A stretch of DNA of 64,000 nt, taken from Roseateles aquatilis. Its GTDB lineage: Bacteria; Pseudomonadota; Gammaproteobacteria; Burkholderiales; Burkholderiaceae_C. The translations under genes were made by a program, and so were the position numbers. The notes under the pieces were generated by a model. It was given only the letters and a program-made list of their open reading frames with translations. It was not told the DNA's origin and did not search any database. The stretch lies in contig NZ_NIOF01000003.1 of NCBI RefSeq assembly GCF_002205645.1, forward strand, positions 470,158 through 534,157. Reading direction: 5' to 3'. Positions 17,955-28,649 of the stretch are shown here, in pieces; position 1 is the first letter of the stretch, and every line of letters starts with the position of its first letter.

Positions 17955-20272
17955 TTGCGCAAGAGCTTGAAGTCAGCCTGCACATGGCGTTCGTGGAAGC
18001 ACGCCAGCAGCGCCACGAGTTCATCACCGTGGAACACCTGCTGATGGCGTTGCTCGACAACCCGTCCGCGGCCGAAGTGCTACGCGCCTGCGCAGCCAAC
18101 ATCGAGGACCTGCGCAAGTCGCTCGCGCAGTTCATCAAGGAGAACACGCCCACCGTGGGCGGCACCGACGAGGTCGACACGCAGCCCACGCTGGGGTTCC
18201 AGCGCGTGATCCAGCGCGCGATCATGCATGTGCAGTCCACCGGCAACGGCAAGAAGGAAGTGACCGGCGCGAATGTGCTGGTCGCGATCTTCGGCGAGAA
18301 GGATTCGCATGCGGTTTACTACCTGCACCAGCAGGGCGTGACCCGTCTGGACGTCGTCAACTTCATCGCCCACGGCATCAAGAAGAGCGAGCCGCCCGAG
18401 CCCCCGAAGGGCCCGGAAGGGACCGGGGCCGAGTCCGAACGCGAAGAGGGCGAGGGGCAGGGCAACGGCGGCGGCAAGGGCTCGCCGTTGGAGCAGTTCA
18501 CGCAGAACCTCAACCAGCAGGCTCGCGACGGGAAGATCGATCCGCTGATCGGTCGCGAGCTGGAGGTCGAGCGCGTGGTGCAGGTGCTGTGCCGTCGCCG
18601 CAAGAACAACCCGCTGCTGGTCGGCGAGGCGGGCGTGGGCAAGACCGCCATCGCCGAGGGCCTGGCCTGGCGCATCACCGAGGGGCAAGTGCCGGACGTG
18701 CTGGCCGACGCGGTGGTGTACTCGCTGGACATGGGCGCGCTGCTGGCGGGCACCAAGTACCGCGGTGACTTCGAACAGCGCCTGAAGGCAGTGATCAAGC
18801 AGTTGAAGGATCAGCCGGGCGCGATCCTGTTCATCGACGAGATCCACACGCTGATCGGCGCCGGCGCGGCGTCGGGCGGCACGCTGGACGCGAGCAACCT
18901 GCTGAAGCCGGCGCTGTCGTCGGGGCAACTGAAGTGCATCGGCGCGACGACCTTCAGCGAGTACCGCGGCATCTTCGAGAAGGACGCGGCCTTGTCGCGG
19001 CGCTTCCAGAAGATCGACGTGGTCGAGCCGACGGTCGACCAGACGATCGAGATCCTGAAGGGCCTGAAGTCGCGCTTCGAGGAGCACCACAGCGTCAAGT
19101 ACGCGCTGGGCGCCTTGCAGGCGGCGGCGGAGCTGTCGGCCAAGTACATCAACGACCGCCATCTGCCCGACAAGGCGATCGACGTGATCGACGAGGCCGG
19201 CGCGGCGCAGCGTGTGTTGCCCAAGAGCAAGCAGAAGAAGACGATCACCCGGGCGGAGGTCGAGGACATCGTCGCGAAGATCGCGCGCATCCCGCCGGCA
19301 TCGGTGTCGTCGGACGATCGCGGCAAGCTCAAGAGCCTGGATCGCGACCTGAAGAGCGTCGTGTTCGGCCAGGACCCCGCGATCGATGCGCTGGCCGCCG
19401 CGATCAAGATGGCGCGCTCGGGTCTGGGCAAGCCGGACAAGCCGATCGGGTCCTTCCTGTTCAGCGGCCCGACCGGCGTCGGCAAGACCGAGGTGGCCAA
19501 GCAGCTCGCCTACATCCTGGGCATCGAGCTGATCCGCTTCGACATGTCGGAGTACATGGAGCGTCATGCCGTCAGCCGCCTGATCGGCGCGCCTCCGGGC
19601 TATGTCGGCTTCGACCAGGGCGGCCTGCTGACCGAGGCGGTCACGAAGAAGCCGCACGCGGTGCTGCTGCTCGACGAGATCGAGAAGGCGCATCCGGACG
19701 TCTTCAACGTGCTGCTGCAGGTGATGGACCACGGCACGCTGACCGACAACAACGGGCGCAAGGCCGACTTCCGCAACGTCATCGTCATCATGACGACGAA
19801 CGCGGGCGCCGAGGCGATGCAGAAGTCCACGATCGGCTTCACGACCAAGCGCGAGCAGGGCGACGAGATGGCCGACATCAAGCGCCTGTTCACGCCGGAG
19901 TTCCGCAACCGTCTGGACGCCATCGTCAACTTCGGTGCGCTGGACCAGGACATCATCCTGCGCGTGGTCGACAAGTTCCTGCTGCAACTCGAGAGCCAAC
20001 TGGCGGAGAAGAAGGTCGAGGTCACGTTCAGCGACGCGCTGCGCAAGCAACTCGCCGCCAAGGGCTTCGACCCCCAGATGGGCGCGCGTCCGATGCAGCG
20101 GCTGATCCAGGACATGATCCGCCGCGCATTGGCCGACGAACTGCTGTTCGGTCGCCTGGTCGACGGTGGTCGGTTGAGCGTCGACGTGGACGACAAGGGC
20201 GAGGTCCTGCTGGACATCACCCCGACCAAGAAGGACAACAAGCCCAAGGCCGAGCCCGCCACCGCGGATTGA
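17951..20272 (+). CDS. clpA: ATP-dependent Clp protease ATP-binding subunit ClpA
   Basis: ClpA is the AAA+ unfoldase that feeds proteins to ClpP. The 773 residues show an N-domain that binds ClpS and two AAA+ modules with Walker A loops at residues 225-232 (GEAGVGKT) and 506-513 (GPTGVGKT). Walker B motifs LFIDEIH and [10 protein letters not shown] are present. A Gly/Glu-rich linker sits at about residues 145-180. The ATG at 17951 is chosen because of the four-base overlap with clpS. ClpP is not in this window. Confidence 0.97.
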   Translation: MIAQELEVSLHMAFVEARQQRHEFITVEHLLMALLDNPSAAEVLRACAANIEDLRKSLAQFIKENTPTVGGTDEVDTQPTLGFQRVIQRAIMHVQSTGNGKKEVTGANVLVAIFGEKDSHAVYYLHQQGVTRLDVVNFIAHGIKKSEPPEPPKGPEGTGAESEREEGEGQGNGGGKGSPLEQFTQNLNQQARDGKIDPLIGRELEVERVVQVLCRRRKNNPLLVGEAGVGKTAIAEGLAWRITEGQVPDVLADAVVYSLDMGALLAGTKYRGDFEQRLKAVIKQLKDQPGAILFIDEIHTLIGAGAASGGTLDASNLLKPALSSGQLKCIGATTFSEYRGIFEKDAALSRRFQKIDVVEPTVDQTIEILKGLKSRFEEHHSVKYALGALQAAAELSAKYINDRHLPDKAIDVIDEAGAAQRVLPKSKQKKTITRAEVEDIVAKIARIPPASVSSDDRGKLKSLDRDLKSVVFGQDPAIDALAAAIKMARSGLGKPDKPIGSFLFSGPTGVGKTEVAKQLAYILGIELIRFDMSEYMERHAVSRLIGAPPGYVGFDQGGLLTEAVTKKPHAVLLLDEIEKAHPDVFNVLLQVMDHGTLTDNNGRKADFRNVIVIMTTNAGAEAMQKSTIGFTTKREQGDEMADIKRLFTPEFRNRLDAIVNFGALDQDIILRVVDKFLLQLESQLAEKKVEVTFSDALRKQLAAKGFDPQMGARPMQRLIQDMIRRALADELLFGRLVDGGRLSVDVDDKGEVLLDITPTKKDNKPKAEPATAD

Positions 20273-20291
20273 TCCGCGCCAGGCCCGAAAC

Positions 20292-20321
20292 GAAAAGCCC
20301 GCCGAGAGCGGGCTTTTCTCA
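20292..20321 (+). terminator. Rho-independent terminator of clpSA
   Basis: An 11-bp inverted repeat (20292-20302 with 20308-20318) with a five-base loop and a TTTTCTC tail lies 19 bases after the clpA stop. The left arm begins with AAAA, so it could also work in the other direction. Confidence 0.85.
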
Positions 20322-20385
20322 TTGTCGCGAGGCTGTGTGCCCTTGGGCTGGCGCGCTCGTGCCCATGCCCGTACCCGTGCCGGCC

Positions 20386-21177
20386 CTACTCGCGCGCGGG
20401 ATCCTGGCGGAAGAACTCCGCCAGCAACCGGTACAGGCGCGGTTGCTCGGCGAGCAGTTCCCGCGGCGCCACGAAGAACGCCTCGACGGCGACCGCGAAG
20501 AACTCCTCCGGCGCCTCGGCGCCGTAGGGATCGATCAGCGTCGCGACACCCGCGTCCACCTGATCGCAGAACCACTGCCACTCGGCTTCCATCGTCGCCG
20601 ACCAGCGCAGCCGCAACGCGGCGTCGGCCATCGGCGGCGCGCCGTCCGGATCGCCGTCGCGCATGTCGAGCACATGCGCGAACTCGTGGATCACGACGTT
20701 GTAGACCGAGTCCATGCCTTCGACGCGCTCGATCGCGTCGGGCGTGATCTCGCTCCAGGCAAGCATCAACGGGCCGCCCTCCATCGCCTCGCCGGCGAGC
20801 GTCTCGTCGTAGGCGTGGACGACACCGTCTTCGTCCATGGTCTCGCGGGCCGCCACCACCTCGCCCTCGTGCATCACGATGCCGACGAAGCCGTCGTACC
20901 AGTGGAGCCCGAGCCGCAGCACCGGCAGGCAGGCTTGCGCGGCCACCGCCACGGCGACCTCGTCCGTCACCTGGAAGCCGTTGGCGCCGTGGAACTCCTT
21001 CGACGCCAGGAACAGCGAGCACAGCCGCCGCAGCTCGGCGAGATCCGCGTGGCCGCGTCTCGCGATGAACGGATAGTGCGCCAGCGTCAGCTGCCACAGC
21101 GGATCGGGGATGGCGTACTGGTCGAGCAGCTTGCGCTCGCGACGTTCGCGCCAACGTTGGAGGAGGCCGGAGATCAT
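20386..21177 (-). CDS. mtfA: M90-family zinc peptidase MtfA
   Basis: MtfA is a cytoplasmic zinc metallopeptidase. In E. coli it binds the repressor Mlc and so affects glucose uptake. The 263 residues contain the zinc motif HEFAH preceded by SVYNVVI, and the downstream glutamate region EEFFAVAVEAFFVAP typical of the family. The N-terminal LLQRWRERRERKLLDQYAIPDPLW segment also fits. It is convergent with clpA and separated from it by a terminator. The role in this organism is inferred from family membership only. Confidence 0.9.
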   Translation of the reverse strand: MISGLLQRWRERRERKLLDQYAIPDPLWQLTLAHYPFIARRGHADLAELRRLCSLFLASKEFHGANGFQVTDEVAVAVAAQACLPVLRLGLHWYDGFVGIVMHEGEVVAARETMDEDGVVHAYDETLAGEAMEGGPLMLAWSEITPDAIERVEGMDSVYNVVIHEFAHVLDMRDGDPDGAPPMADAALRLRWSATMEAEWQWFCDQVDAGVATLIDPYGAEAPEEFFAVAVEAFFVAPRELLAEQPRLYRLLAEFFRQDPARE

Positions 21178-21278
21178 GAGGGGCTTCCGGATGGGATCAC
21201 GGCGATCGGGGATCGTGGAACGGGTGACGGGCGGGTCGATGGGCGGCGCGGTCGCGCGACGGGCGGCGTACGCGGCCG

Positions 21279-22076
21279 TCAGGTCAAAGGCTCGATCCGG
21301 CGCAGGCCGTCGGCATCGATGACCAGCACATCGCCTCGTCCCGGGCCGTGGTCGTAGTCCCAGTCGGACAGGACCACCCGCGTCAGGCCGTCGCCGAGGT
21401 CATGCGTCGCCGGCCGGTGCGTGTGGCCATGGATCAACGTGTCGCAGCCCGACGCCTTCAGCCAGTCGCGGCTGGCATCGTCGTCGACGTCGGCCCAGCG
21501 GCCAGGATCGGTCTGATGCATCCGGCTCTTCGCGCGCAGATGCCGGGCCAGGGCGCGGCGCGCGAACAGCGGCAGCGCCAGCAGGGTCGCCTGCACGTCA
21601 GGCCGCCGCACGATCGCGCGGGCACGGAGGTAGCCGACGTCCTCCAGGCACAACTGGTCGCCGTGGCTCAGCAGCCAGGTGTGGCCGAAGGCGTTCAATC
21701 GCGTCGGGTCGCTCAGCAGGCGCATGCTGGCGTCGGCGGCCATCGCCTCGCCGAGCACGAAATCGCGATTGCCATGCATGAAGAACAGCGCACGGTGCCG
21801 CGACACGTCGCGCAGCAGTTCCAGGGCGAATTGCTCGAAGGTGCCGGCTTGCCAGCGCGCGTCGTCGCCGACCCACGCCTCGAAGATGTCACCGAGCAGG
21901 AAGACCGCATCAGCCGGCGTCGCCGCCAGGTGCGCCCGGAATCGCGCCAGCGTCGCCGGCATGTCCGGCGAGAGGTGCAGATCCGAGAGCAGGTCGATCC
22001 GCCGCCAGCCCGGCGCCGCGTCGAGCGGCGTCAGGGCCTGGGGCAGGGGGGGGGACGATGTGGGTCCGGACCTCAC
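21279..22076 (-). CDS. lpxH: UDP-2,3-diacylglucosamine diphosphatase LpxH
   Basis: LpxH hydrolyses UDP-2,3-diacylglucosamine to lipid X in lipid A synthesis and acts peripherally at the inner membrane. The 265 residues carry all calcineurin-like metal motifs in order: [34 protein letters not shown] and HGHTHRPA. The GTG start at 22076 overlaps the ppiB stop in GTGA, so translation is coupled. The first 20 residues are Pro-rich and not conserved. Linkage with cyclophilin genes is common in this bacterial group. Confidence 0.94.
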   Translation of the reverse strand: MRSGPTSSPPLPQALTPLDAAPGWRRIDLLSDLHLSPDMPATLARFRAHLAATPADAVFLLGDIFEAWVGDDARWQAGTFEQFALELLRDVSRHRALFFMHGNRDFVLGEAMAADASMRLLSDPTRLNAFGHTWLLSHGDQLCLEDVGYLRARAIVRRPDVQATLLALPLFARRALARHLRAKSRMHQTDPGRWADVDDDASRDWLKASGCDTLIHGHTHRPATHDLGDGLTRVVLSDWDYDHGPGRGDVLVIDADGLRRIEPLT

Positions 22077-22576
22077 TCGACGGCGACGGCGCGCTCGATG
22101 ATCACCGGCTCGGCCGGCACGTCGTCATGGAAGCCGGACCGGCTGGTCTTGACCTTCTCGATCTTGTCCACGATGTCGGTGCCGCCCACGACCTTGCCGA
22201 ACACCGCGTAACCCCAACCCGAAGCGCTCTCGCTCTTGAAGTTCAGGAAGTCGTTGTCGACGGTGTTGATGAAGAACTGCGCGCTGGCCGAGTGCGGCGC
22301 GTTGGTGCGCGCCATCGCGACGGTGTACTTGTCGTTCTTCAGGCCGTTGTTGGCCTCGTTCTGGATCGGGGCGTCGGTGGGCTTCTGCTTCATGCCGACC
22401 TCGAAGCCGCCGCCCTGGGCCATGAAGCCCTTGATGACGCGGTGGAAGATCGTGCCGTCGTAGTGACCCTTGGCGACGTAGGCCAGGAAGTTGGCGACGC
22501 TGGCCGGGGCCTTCGCGTCATCCAGCTCCAGCGTGATCAGGCCGTGGTTGGTATGCAGTTCGACTTTCTTGCTCAT
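22073..22576 (-). CDS. ppiB: Peptidyl-prolyl cis-trans isomerase B (cyclophilin, cytoplasmic)
   Basis: This enzyme catalyses proline cis-trans isomerisation during folding. The 167 residues show the cyclophilin core with [29 protein letters not shown] and SASAQFFIN. The catalytic arginine lies in FHRV. There is no signal peptide, so it acts in the cytoplasm. It is the middle gene of a ppiA-ppiB-lpxH run, 12 bases after the exported paralogue and coupled to lpxH by a four-base overlap. Confidence 0.95.
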   Translation of the reverse strand: MSKKVELHTNHGLITLELDDAKAPASVANFLAYVAKGHYDGTIFHRVIKGFMAQGGGFEVGMKQKPTDAPIQNEANNGLKNDKYTVAMARTNAPHSASAQFFINTVDNDFLNFKSESASGWGYAVFGKVVGGTDIVDKIEKVKTSRSGFHDDVPAEPVIIERAVAVE

Positions 22577-22588
22577 GTCGGGGACTCC

Positions 22589-23152
22589 TTATTTTTCGAC
22601 GGTGGCTTTGTTGATGAGGACGGGCGTGGCGGGCAGGTTCTGGAATGCGGCGGTCTTCTTGACCGTCTGCACGGCGCGGATCTGGTCCACGACTTCCATG
22701 CCCTCGAGGACATAACCGAACACCGCGTAACCGCGGCCGTCCGCGGCATAGCCGGGATCGAGTCCGGGGTTGTCCACGACGTTGATGAAGAATTGCGAGG
22801 TCGCCGAGTTCGGGTCGCCGGTGCGCGCCATCGCGATGCTGCCGCGGATGTTGAGCAGGCCGTTGCCGGCCTCCAGCGGGATCGGCGGCTTGGTCGGGCG
22901 TTGGGCCAGGTTGGGCGTGTAGCCGCCGGTCTGGATCATGAAGCCGTCGATGACGCGATGGAAGATCACGCCGTTGTAGTGGCCGGCCTTCACGTAGCCC
23001 AGGAAGTTGGCGACGGTCTTGGGCGCCTTCTCGGGGTCGAGCTGGATCTTGATGTCGCCCAGCGTCGTGCTCAGCTTGACGACCTGAGCCTGCGCGAAGG
23101 CACAGGCCAGGCCGAGGGCGGCGGAGATCAGCAGGCGTGGGGTGGTCCTCAT
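22589..23152 (-). CDS. ppiA: Peptidyl-prolyl cis-trans isomerase A (cyclophilin, exported)
   Basis: This periplasmic cyclophilin has 187 residues, with a signal peptide at about 1-22 ending AFAQA. The cyclophilin core has FHRVIDGFMIQTGG, IAMARTGDPNSATSQFFIN and GYAVFGYVLEG. It is paralogous to ppiB immediately downstream, giving one periplasmic and one cytoplasmic enzyme from tandem genes. The ATG at 23152 is the only one that exposes a proper signal peptide. The frame is open further upstream because of the high GC content. Confidence 0.94.
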   Translation of the reverse strand: MRTTPRLLISAALGLACAFAQAQVVKLSTTLGDIKIQLDPEKAPKTVANFLGYVKAGHYNGVIFHRVIDGFMIQTGGYTPNLAQRPTKPPIPLEAGNGLLNIRGSIAMARTGDPNSATSQFFINVVDNPGLDPGYAADGRGYAVFGYVLEGMEVVDQIRAVQTVKKTAAFQNLPATPVLINKATVEK

Positions 23153-23217
23153 GATGCGGATGAGCCTTGGAAGAAGAGAAGGGGAAAGCGCCTCGGACGC
23201 GAACCGGACGTCGCCGG

Positions 23218-23754
23218 TCAGCGGGCCTGGGCGCCCTTGACGTTGTTGAACGCGGTCACGCGCTGCAGCTTGAGCTTGAGCGCGGTGTCGTCGCCCAGCG
23301 CCTGCTTCAGCGCGCGCTCGTAGGCCTGCTGCGCCAGGCGCATCAGCACGTCGCCGAGGTTCTCCTGTGCCTGCGCATGGTCGGGCTGCAGATCCAGCGC
23401 GCGCATCAGCGACTGGCGCGCGGGCTCGTACTCGCCGCGCGCCGCGTGGATGACGGCCAGGTTGTTGTAGGGGTCGGCGAGGTCCGGGAAGTCCTCGGTC
23501 AGGCCCACGAAGAGCACCCGCGCGCGCTCCAGCTGCTGCTGCTCCAGCAGCATCGTGCCGAGCGCGAAGCGCAGGCGCGGGTCGTCGGGGGTCGCCTTCA
23601 GGCCGTCCTCGGCCGTCTTGACCGCCAGATCGCGCTTGCCGGAGGCCCACAGGGCCTGGGCATCGTCGATGGTGGCGGCATGCAGCAGGGGCGCGGCGGC
23701 CGTCGCCGCCAGGGCGATGCAGCACATGCGGAGCAGGGCGTGGAGTCTTTGCAT
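23218..23754 (-). CDS. TPR-repeat exported protein
   Basis: This 178-residue protein has a signal peptide (about 1-27, ending LHAA) and three or so tetratricopeptide repeats. They are seen in [41 protein letters not shown], and [28 protein letters not shown] proteins act as scaffolds for protein-protein contacts, here in the periplasm. It lies 65 bases upstream of ppiA on the same strand and probably begins the ppiA-ppiB-lpxH transcript. No specific partner can be named. Confidence 0.85.
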   Translation of the reverse strand: MQRLHALLRMCCIALAATAAAPLLHAATIDDAQALWASGKRDLAVKTAEDGLKATPDDPRLRFALGTMLLEQQQLERARVLFVGLTEDFPDLADPYNNLAVIHAARGEYEPARQSLMRALDLQPDHAQAQENLGDVLMRLAQQAYERALKQALGDDTALKLKLQRVTAFNNVKGAQAR

Positions 23755-24048
23755 GGTGGAGGGGTCGGGCCGGGGGCGGACGGTGACGGGGCGGTCGCGG
23801 GCCGGGGCAGCGGCGTGGTCCGCGGGGCCGGCCAGGGTCTGCCCGGAGTTGTCGAATGGTCGGGCCGCTATACTGCCGAGCATTCTAGAGCGAGCTTTCG
23901 TCTCCCGCTCGCCACCCGGCCGACCCGCCGCCCACACAGCCCGAACCGTTCCACGCGCCGACGTCCCGCGATCCCTCGCAGACCCGGCGGTAGCGGCGTC
24001 CCGTGCGTGCGGCGACACGCCGCGGGGGCGTCCGGCGCCGACTTATCC

Positions 24049-25449
24049 ATGTCTTCCTTGCGCATCTTCAACACGCTGACCCGTCAGCTGCAGCCCTTCC
24101 AACCGATCGAGCCGGGCCGCGTCCGCATGTACGTGTGCGGCATCACCGTCTACGACCTGTGCCACATGGGCCATGCGCGGATGAACATCGCGTTCGACGT
24201 CGTCTACCGCTGGCTCAAGGCCAGCGGCTACGACGTCAACTTCGTCCGCAACATCACGGACATCGAGGACAAGATCATCCGCCGCGCGCTGGAGCGCGGG
24301 ATCACGATCCGCCAGCTCACCGACGAAATGATCGCCGCCATGCACCGCGACTTCGCGGCGCTGGGCATCGCCACGCCCACGCATGAGCCGCGCGCGACCG
24401 ACTACGTCCCGCAGATGCTGGACATCATCGGCAAGCTGCAGACCAAGGGCCTGGCCTACCACGCCGACAGCGGCGACGTGAACTACGCGGTGCGCAAGTT
24501 CGAGGGCTACGGCAAGCTCAGTGGCAAGTCGCCGGACCAACTGCGCGCCGGCGAGCGCGTCGCGGTCGACGACGGCAAGCGTGACCCGCTGGACTTCGTG
24601 CTGTGGAAGTCCGCCAAGGTCGACGAGCCGGCCGAGGCCAAATGGTCCAGCCCCTGGGGCGAGGGCCGTCCGGGCTGGCACATCGAGTGCTCCGCGATGA
24701 GCTGCGCGCTGCTGGGCGAGCGCTTCGACATCCACGGCGGCGGCATGGACCTGCAGTTCCCGCACCATGAGAACGAGATCGCGCAAAGCGAGGGCGCCTT
24801 CGGCCATCCGTTCGTCAATGTCTGGATGCACAACGGCTTCCTGAACGTCGATGGCGAGAAGATGTCCAAGAGCCTGAACAACTTCTTCACCATTGCCGAT
24901 GTGCTGGAGAAGTTCGATGGCGAATCGATCCGCTTCTTCATGCTGCGCACGCAGTACCGCAGTCCGTTCAACTTCAGCGACGTGAGCCTGGACGACGCTC
25001 GCACCGCGCTGCGCCGCCTGTACACGGCGCTGGACACGGTCGCGCCGGCGGACGTCGCGATCGACTGGACGCAAGGGCATGCCGCGGCGTTCAAGGCCGC
25101 GATGGACGACGACTTCAACACCCCCGGCGCGCTGGCGGTGTTGTTCGAGCTGGCCAATCAGGTCAACCGCGACCGGTCGGCGACCGACGCCGGCCTGCTG
25201 AAGGCGCTCGGCGGCGTGCTGGGCGTGCTGCAGCAGGCGCCCAAGGCCTTCCTGCAATCGGGCGCGGGCCTGGACGAAGCCGCGATCGAGGCGCAGATCG
25301 CGGCCCGTGCCGCGGCCAAGGCCGCGCGCGACTTCGCCGAGGCGGACCGCATCCGCCAGGCGCTGACCGCGCAGGGCATCGAGCTGAAGGATTCGGCGGC
25401 CGGCACGAGCTGGGTCCGCACGGGCGTGAAGGCCGGAGAGCAGGCCTGA
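24049..25449 (+). CDS. cysS: Cysteinyl-tRNA synthetase
   Basis: This class I synthetase charges tRNA-Cys. The 466 residues show the first zinc-ligand region with C30, the HIGH signature as H39-MG-H42, further zinc ligands in IECSAMS and FPHHENE, and the KMSKS loop at 271-275. The C-terminal helical anticodon domain ([24 protein letters not shown]) is complete. A TATACT -10-like hexamer at 23869-23874 lies in the long divergent gap to the TPR gene, but no good -35 partner was found. It starts the cysS-alkA-accA-tilS run. Confidence 0.96.
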   Translation: MSSLRIFNTLTRQLQPFQPIEPGRVRMYVCGITVYDLCHMGHARMNIAFDVVYRWLKASGYDVNFVRNITDIEDKIIRRALERGITIRQLTDEMIAAMHRDFAALGIATPTHEPRATDYVPQMLDIIGKLQTKGLAYHADSGDVNYAVRKFEGYGKLSGKSPDQLRAGERVAVDDGKRDPLDFVLWKSAKVDEPAEAKWSSPWGEGRPGWHIECSAMSCALLGERFDIHGGGMDLQFPHHENEIAQSEGAFGHPFVNVWMHNGFLNVDGEKMSKSLNNFFTIADVLEKFDGESIRFFMLRTQYRSPFNFSDVSLDDARTALRRLYTALDTVAPADVAIDWTQGHAAAFKAAMDDDFNTPGALAVLFELANQVNRDRSATDAGLLKALGGVLGVLQQAPKAFLQSGAGLDEAAIEAQIAARAAAKAARDFAEADRIRQALTAQGIELKDSAAGTSWVRTGVKAGEQA

Positions 25450-26102
25450 TGGCGCGTGTGTCGACCGCCGGGGTGACCCCGGACTATTGGGACGAAGCCT
25501 GCCGCCACCTGGCCAAGCGCGACCGGGTGATGAAGAAGCTCATCCCCCAATTCGGCGAGGCCCGGCTGCAAAGCCGCGGCGACGCGTTCACCACGCTGGC
25601 CCGGTCCATCGTCGGTCAGCAGATCTCGGTGAAGGCGGCGCAGAGCGTCTGGGACAAGCTCGCGGAGCTGACCTCCGGGCCGTCCAACCGCATCAAGCCG
25701 ATGGAGGTGCTGGGCCTGGAGAAGGACGCGCTGCGCGGCGTCGGCCTGTCCGCACGCAAGGTCGAGTACCTGAGCGACCTGGCGCAGCACTTCGAATCCG
25801 GCCAGGTCCACGTGCGCCAATGGGCGCAGATGGAGGACGAGGCGATCATCGACGAACTGGTCGCCATCCGCGGCATCGGTCGCTGGACGGCCGAAATGTT
25901 CCTGATCTTCCACCTGATGCGACCCAATGTCCTGCCGCTGGACGACCTGGGCCTGCTCAAGGGCATCGGCCAGCATTACTTCAGCGACGAGCCGGTTTCA
26001 AGGGCGGAAGCCCGGGAGCTGGGCGAGGGCTGGGCGCCGTATCGCTCGGTGGCCACATGGTACATTTGGCGCAGCCTTGATCCGCTTCCGGTGGATTACT
26101 GA
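25449..26102 (+). CDS. DNA-3-methyladenine glycosylase II family
   Basis: This HhH-GPD glycosylase removes alkylated bases to start base-excision repair. The 217 residues include ARSIVGQQISVKAAQSVWDKL, the helix-hairpin-helix IRGIGRWTAEMFLIFHL and the catalytic aspartate in VLPLDDLGL. This is the shorter AlkA form without an N-terminal Ada-like domain. The start ATG overlaps the cysS stop (TGATG), so the two are coupled. The pairing of cysS, this glycosylase and accA is conserved in Burkholderiales. Confidence 0.92.
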   Translation: MARVSTAGVTPDYWDEACRHLAKRDRVMKKLIPQFGEARLQSRGDAFTTLARSIVGQQISVKAAQSVWDKLAELTSGPSNRIKPMEVLGLEKDALRGVGLSARKVEYLSDLAQHFESGQVHVRQWAQMEDEAIIDELVAIRGIGRWTAEMFLIFHLMRPNVLPLDDLGLLKGIGQHYFSDEPVSRAEARELGEGWAPYRSVATWYIWRSLDPLPVDY

Positions 26103-26240
26103 GGCGCCGGCAGCCCACAGCCACAACGACTCCATAACGATCCCGCGCCGCCCACCCTGCGGCGCGTCCCGTTTGGGGACCCTACCGGGCGGATCGTCGA
26201 ATGGCCGGGCCCGGCCGTCATCTCTGAGAGACCAAGCAGG

Positions 26241-27212
26241 ATGAGCAAGAAACATTTCCTCGAATTCGAGCAGCCGATCGCCGAGCTCGAAACCAAGATC
26301 GACGAGCTGCGCTACGTGCAGAGCGAATCCGCGGTGGACATCTCCGAAGAGATCGACCGCCTCGGCAAGAAAAGCCACCAGCTCACGAAGGACATCTACG
26401 CGAACGTCCTGCCGTGGCAGGTCTACCAGATCGCGCGCCACCCGCAACGTCCGCAGACGCTGGACTACTGCAACGAGGTCTTCACCGAGTTCCAGGAAAT
26501 GCACGGTGACCGCCACTTCGCCGACGACGCCGCGATCGTCGGCGGCCTGGCGCGTTTCAACGGCCAGGCCTGCATGGTGATCGGCCATCAGCGCGGCGCC
26601 GACGCGAAGGAGCGCACGCTGCGCAACTTCGGCATGCCGCGTCCCGAGGGGTATCGCAAGGCGCTGCGCCTGATGAAGCTGGCCGAGAAATTCGGCCTGC
26701 CGGTGTTCACCTTCATCGACACGATGGGCGCGTATCCCGGCATCGGCGCCGAGGAGCGCAGCCAGTCCGAGGCGATCGGCCGCAACATCTTCGAGATGGC
26801 CCAACTGGAAGTGCCCATCATCGCGACCGTGATCGGCGAGGGCGGCTCCGGCGGCGCGCTGGCGATCGGCGTGGCGGACCAGGTGCTGATGCTGCAGTTC
26901 TCGGCCTATTCGGTGATCTCGCCGGAAGGTTGCGCCTCCATCCTGTGGAAGACGGCGGCGCGCGCGTCCGAGGCGGCCGAGGCACTGGGCATCACCGCGC
27001 ATCGCCTGAAGGCGCTCGGCCTGATCGACAAGATCGTCAGCGAGCCGGTCGGCGGCGCGCATCGCGATCCCAAGCAGATGGCCTCCAGCCTCAAGCGCGC
27101 GCTGGGCGACGCATTGCGCCAGGTCTCCGACCTGAAGACCAAGGATCTGCTGGACCGCCGCTACGAGCGCCTGCAGGCCTATGGCCGATTCGGCGACACC
27201 AAGAGCCGCTGA
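26241..27212 (+). CDS. accA: Acetyl-CoA carboxylase carboxyltransferase subunit alpha
   Basis: AccA, with AccD, transfers the carboxyl group from biotin to acetyl-CoA, the first committed step in fatty acid synthesis. The 323 residues match E. coli AccA in length and motifs: [68 protein letters not shown] and [16 protein letters not shown] (oxyanion-hole glycines). It lies between the glycosylase and tilS and overlaps tilS by 32 bases. Confidence 0.97.
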   Translation: MSKKHFLEFEQPIAELETKIDELRYVQSESAVDISEEIDRLGKKSHQLTKDIYANVLPWQVYQIARHPQRPQTLDYCNEVFTEFQEMHGDRHFADDAAIVGGLARFNGQACMVIGHQRGADAKERTLRNFGMPRPEGYRKALRLMKLAEKFGLPVFTFIDTMGAYPGIGAEERSQSEAIGRNIFEMAQLEVPIIATVIGEGGSGGALAIGVADQVLMLQFSAYSVISPEGCASILWKTAARASEAAEALGITAHRLKALGLIDKIVSEPVGGAHRDPKQMASSLKRALGDALRQVSDLKTKDLLDRRYERLQAYGRFGDTKSR

Positions 27213-28521
27213 GTCCGGCTCCCGGTCGTCCCGCCGCGTGCTCGCGGTCGCCTGCAGCGGCGGCCGGGATTCGACGGCGCTCCTCCACGCCACCGCCTGT
27301 TCGGCCCGCTCGCTGGGCTTGCACGTGGTGGCGTTGCACATTCACCATGGGCTGAATCCGCGGGCCGACGCGTGGCTGGACCACGTGAGCGGGCAAGTGT
27401 CGGCGTGGGTCGATGCCGGCCTGCCGATCGAGCTTCGCCATGAACGCCTGAGCGGCGCGCCCGCGGCCGGCGACAGCATCGAGGCCTGGGCTCGCGCCGG
27501 TCGGCACGCGGCGCTGCAACGCCTGACCCTGGCCGCCGGCGCCGACCTGCTGCTGCTGGCGCACCATCGCCGCGACCAGGCGGAGACGTTCCTGCTGCAG
27601 GCCCTGCGCGGCGCCGGATCGGCGGGCCTGTCGGCCATGCCGCGCGCGCAGTGGCGGGACGGCGTGTGCTGGGTCCGGCCCTGGCTGGACCGTCCGCGCG
27701 AGGCCGTCGAGGCCTACGTCGCCGAGCACCGCCTGACCTTCATCGACGACGACAGCAACACCGACCCACGCTACGCCCGCAATCAGTTGCGCCTGCGCGT
27801 GTGGCCGGCGCTGTGCGCGCAATCACCCGGCGCCGAGGCGGCGCTGGCGCGCGCCGCCGAGTGGGCGCAGCAGGCCACCGAACTGCAACGTGAAATCGCC
27901 ACCGAGGATCTGCGCCGGTGGTCCGATGCCACGGGGTTGTCGCAGGCAATGCTGCGCAGCCTGAGCGCCGCGCGCGCCACCAACGCGCTGCGGGCCTGGC
28001 TGCATCGGGAGACCGAACGCGCGGCGCCCGCCTCGCTGATCCGTCGCCTGCTGGTCGAAGCGCCGGAGGCGGTGATCGCGCAATGGCCGCTGGGCGACGT
28101 GACACTGCACCTGTACCGCGGACGTTTCGCCGTGCGGCCCCGAGCGCCCGAGCACGCCGAGCCCGTGGCCGCGCAGCGCGTCGATCTCGCGCGCCCGGGC
28201 CGGCACGCGATGCCCGATTGGCGGGGGACGCTCGATGTCGAGCCCGTGACGTCCGACGGCATCGGGCTTTCCCGGCTCAGCAACGTCGAGTTGCGTCCAC
28301 GCGAAGGCGGCGAGCGCTTCCAGGCGCATGGCAAGGGGGTGCCGCGGTCGCTCAAGAAATGCTGGCAGACCGCGGGAATCCCCGCTGCCCAGAGGGAAGG
28401 GCCCCTGATCCACGTCGACGGGCGACTGCTGTTCGTGCCCGGCCTGGGCCTGGATGCGCGCCTGCTGCACGCCGACGATGAAGCACAAATGGCGCTGCGC
28501 TGGACGCCGGATGCATGCTGA
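27181..28521 (+). CDS. tilS: tRNA(Ile)-lysidine synthetase TilS
   Basis: TilS attaches lysine to C34 of tRNA-Ile(CAU) so that it reads AUA. The 446 residues show the PP-loop S26-GGRD-S31, then [37 protein letters not shown] and [15 protein letters not shown]. The C-terminal tRNA-binding domain ([14 protein letters not shown]...[22 protein letters not shown]) is intact. The ATG lies inside accA, 32 bases before its stop. Overlap of this size and the shared strand suggest translational coupling. Confidence 0.95.
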   Translation: MADSATPRAAESGSRSSRRVLAVACSGGRDSTALLHATACSARSLGLHVVALHIHHGLNPRADAWLDHVSGQVSAWVDAGLPIELRHERLSGAPAAGDSIEAWARAGRHAALQRLTLAAGADLLLLAHHRRDQAETFLLQALRGAGSAGLSAMPRAQWRDGVCWVRPWLDRPREAVEAYVAEHRLTFIDDDSNTDPRYARNQLRLRVWPALCAQSPGAEAALARAAEWAQQATELQREIATEDLRRWSDATGLSQAMLRSLSAARATNALRAWLHRETERAAPASLIRRLLVEAPEAVIAQWPLGDVTLHLYRGRFAVRPRAPEHAEPVAAQRVDLARPGRHAMPDWRGTLDVEPVTSDGIGLSRLSNVELRPREGGERFQAHGKGVPRSLKKCWQTAGIPAAQREGPLIHVDGRLLFVPGLGLDARLLHADDEAQMALRWTPDAC

Positions 28522-28649
28522 TCACGCATGACGCGCGCGGGTGCCGCCTATGGCGCCGCTTAGAATCGCCGGCTGTGGTCGCGGCGCACTCCTTCCCGCG
28601 GTAATGCGGACGCCGCCACGGCGTCCCTCAGCAGTCCTCTGACACTCCC

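Noticed and set aside
18080..21154. A 1024-residue minus-strand open frame across clpA
   Set aside because: It is antisense to the clear clpA frame, has an Arg/Leu/Gln/Val-rich unnatural composition and no motifs.
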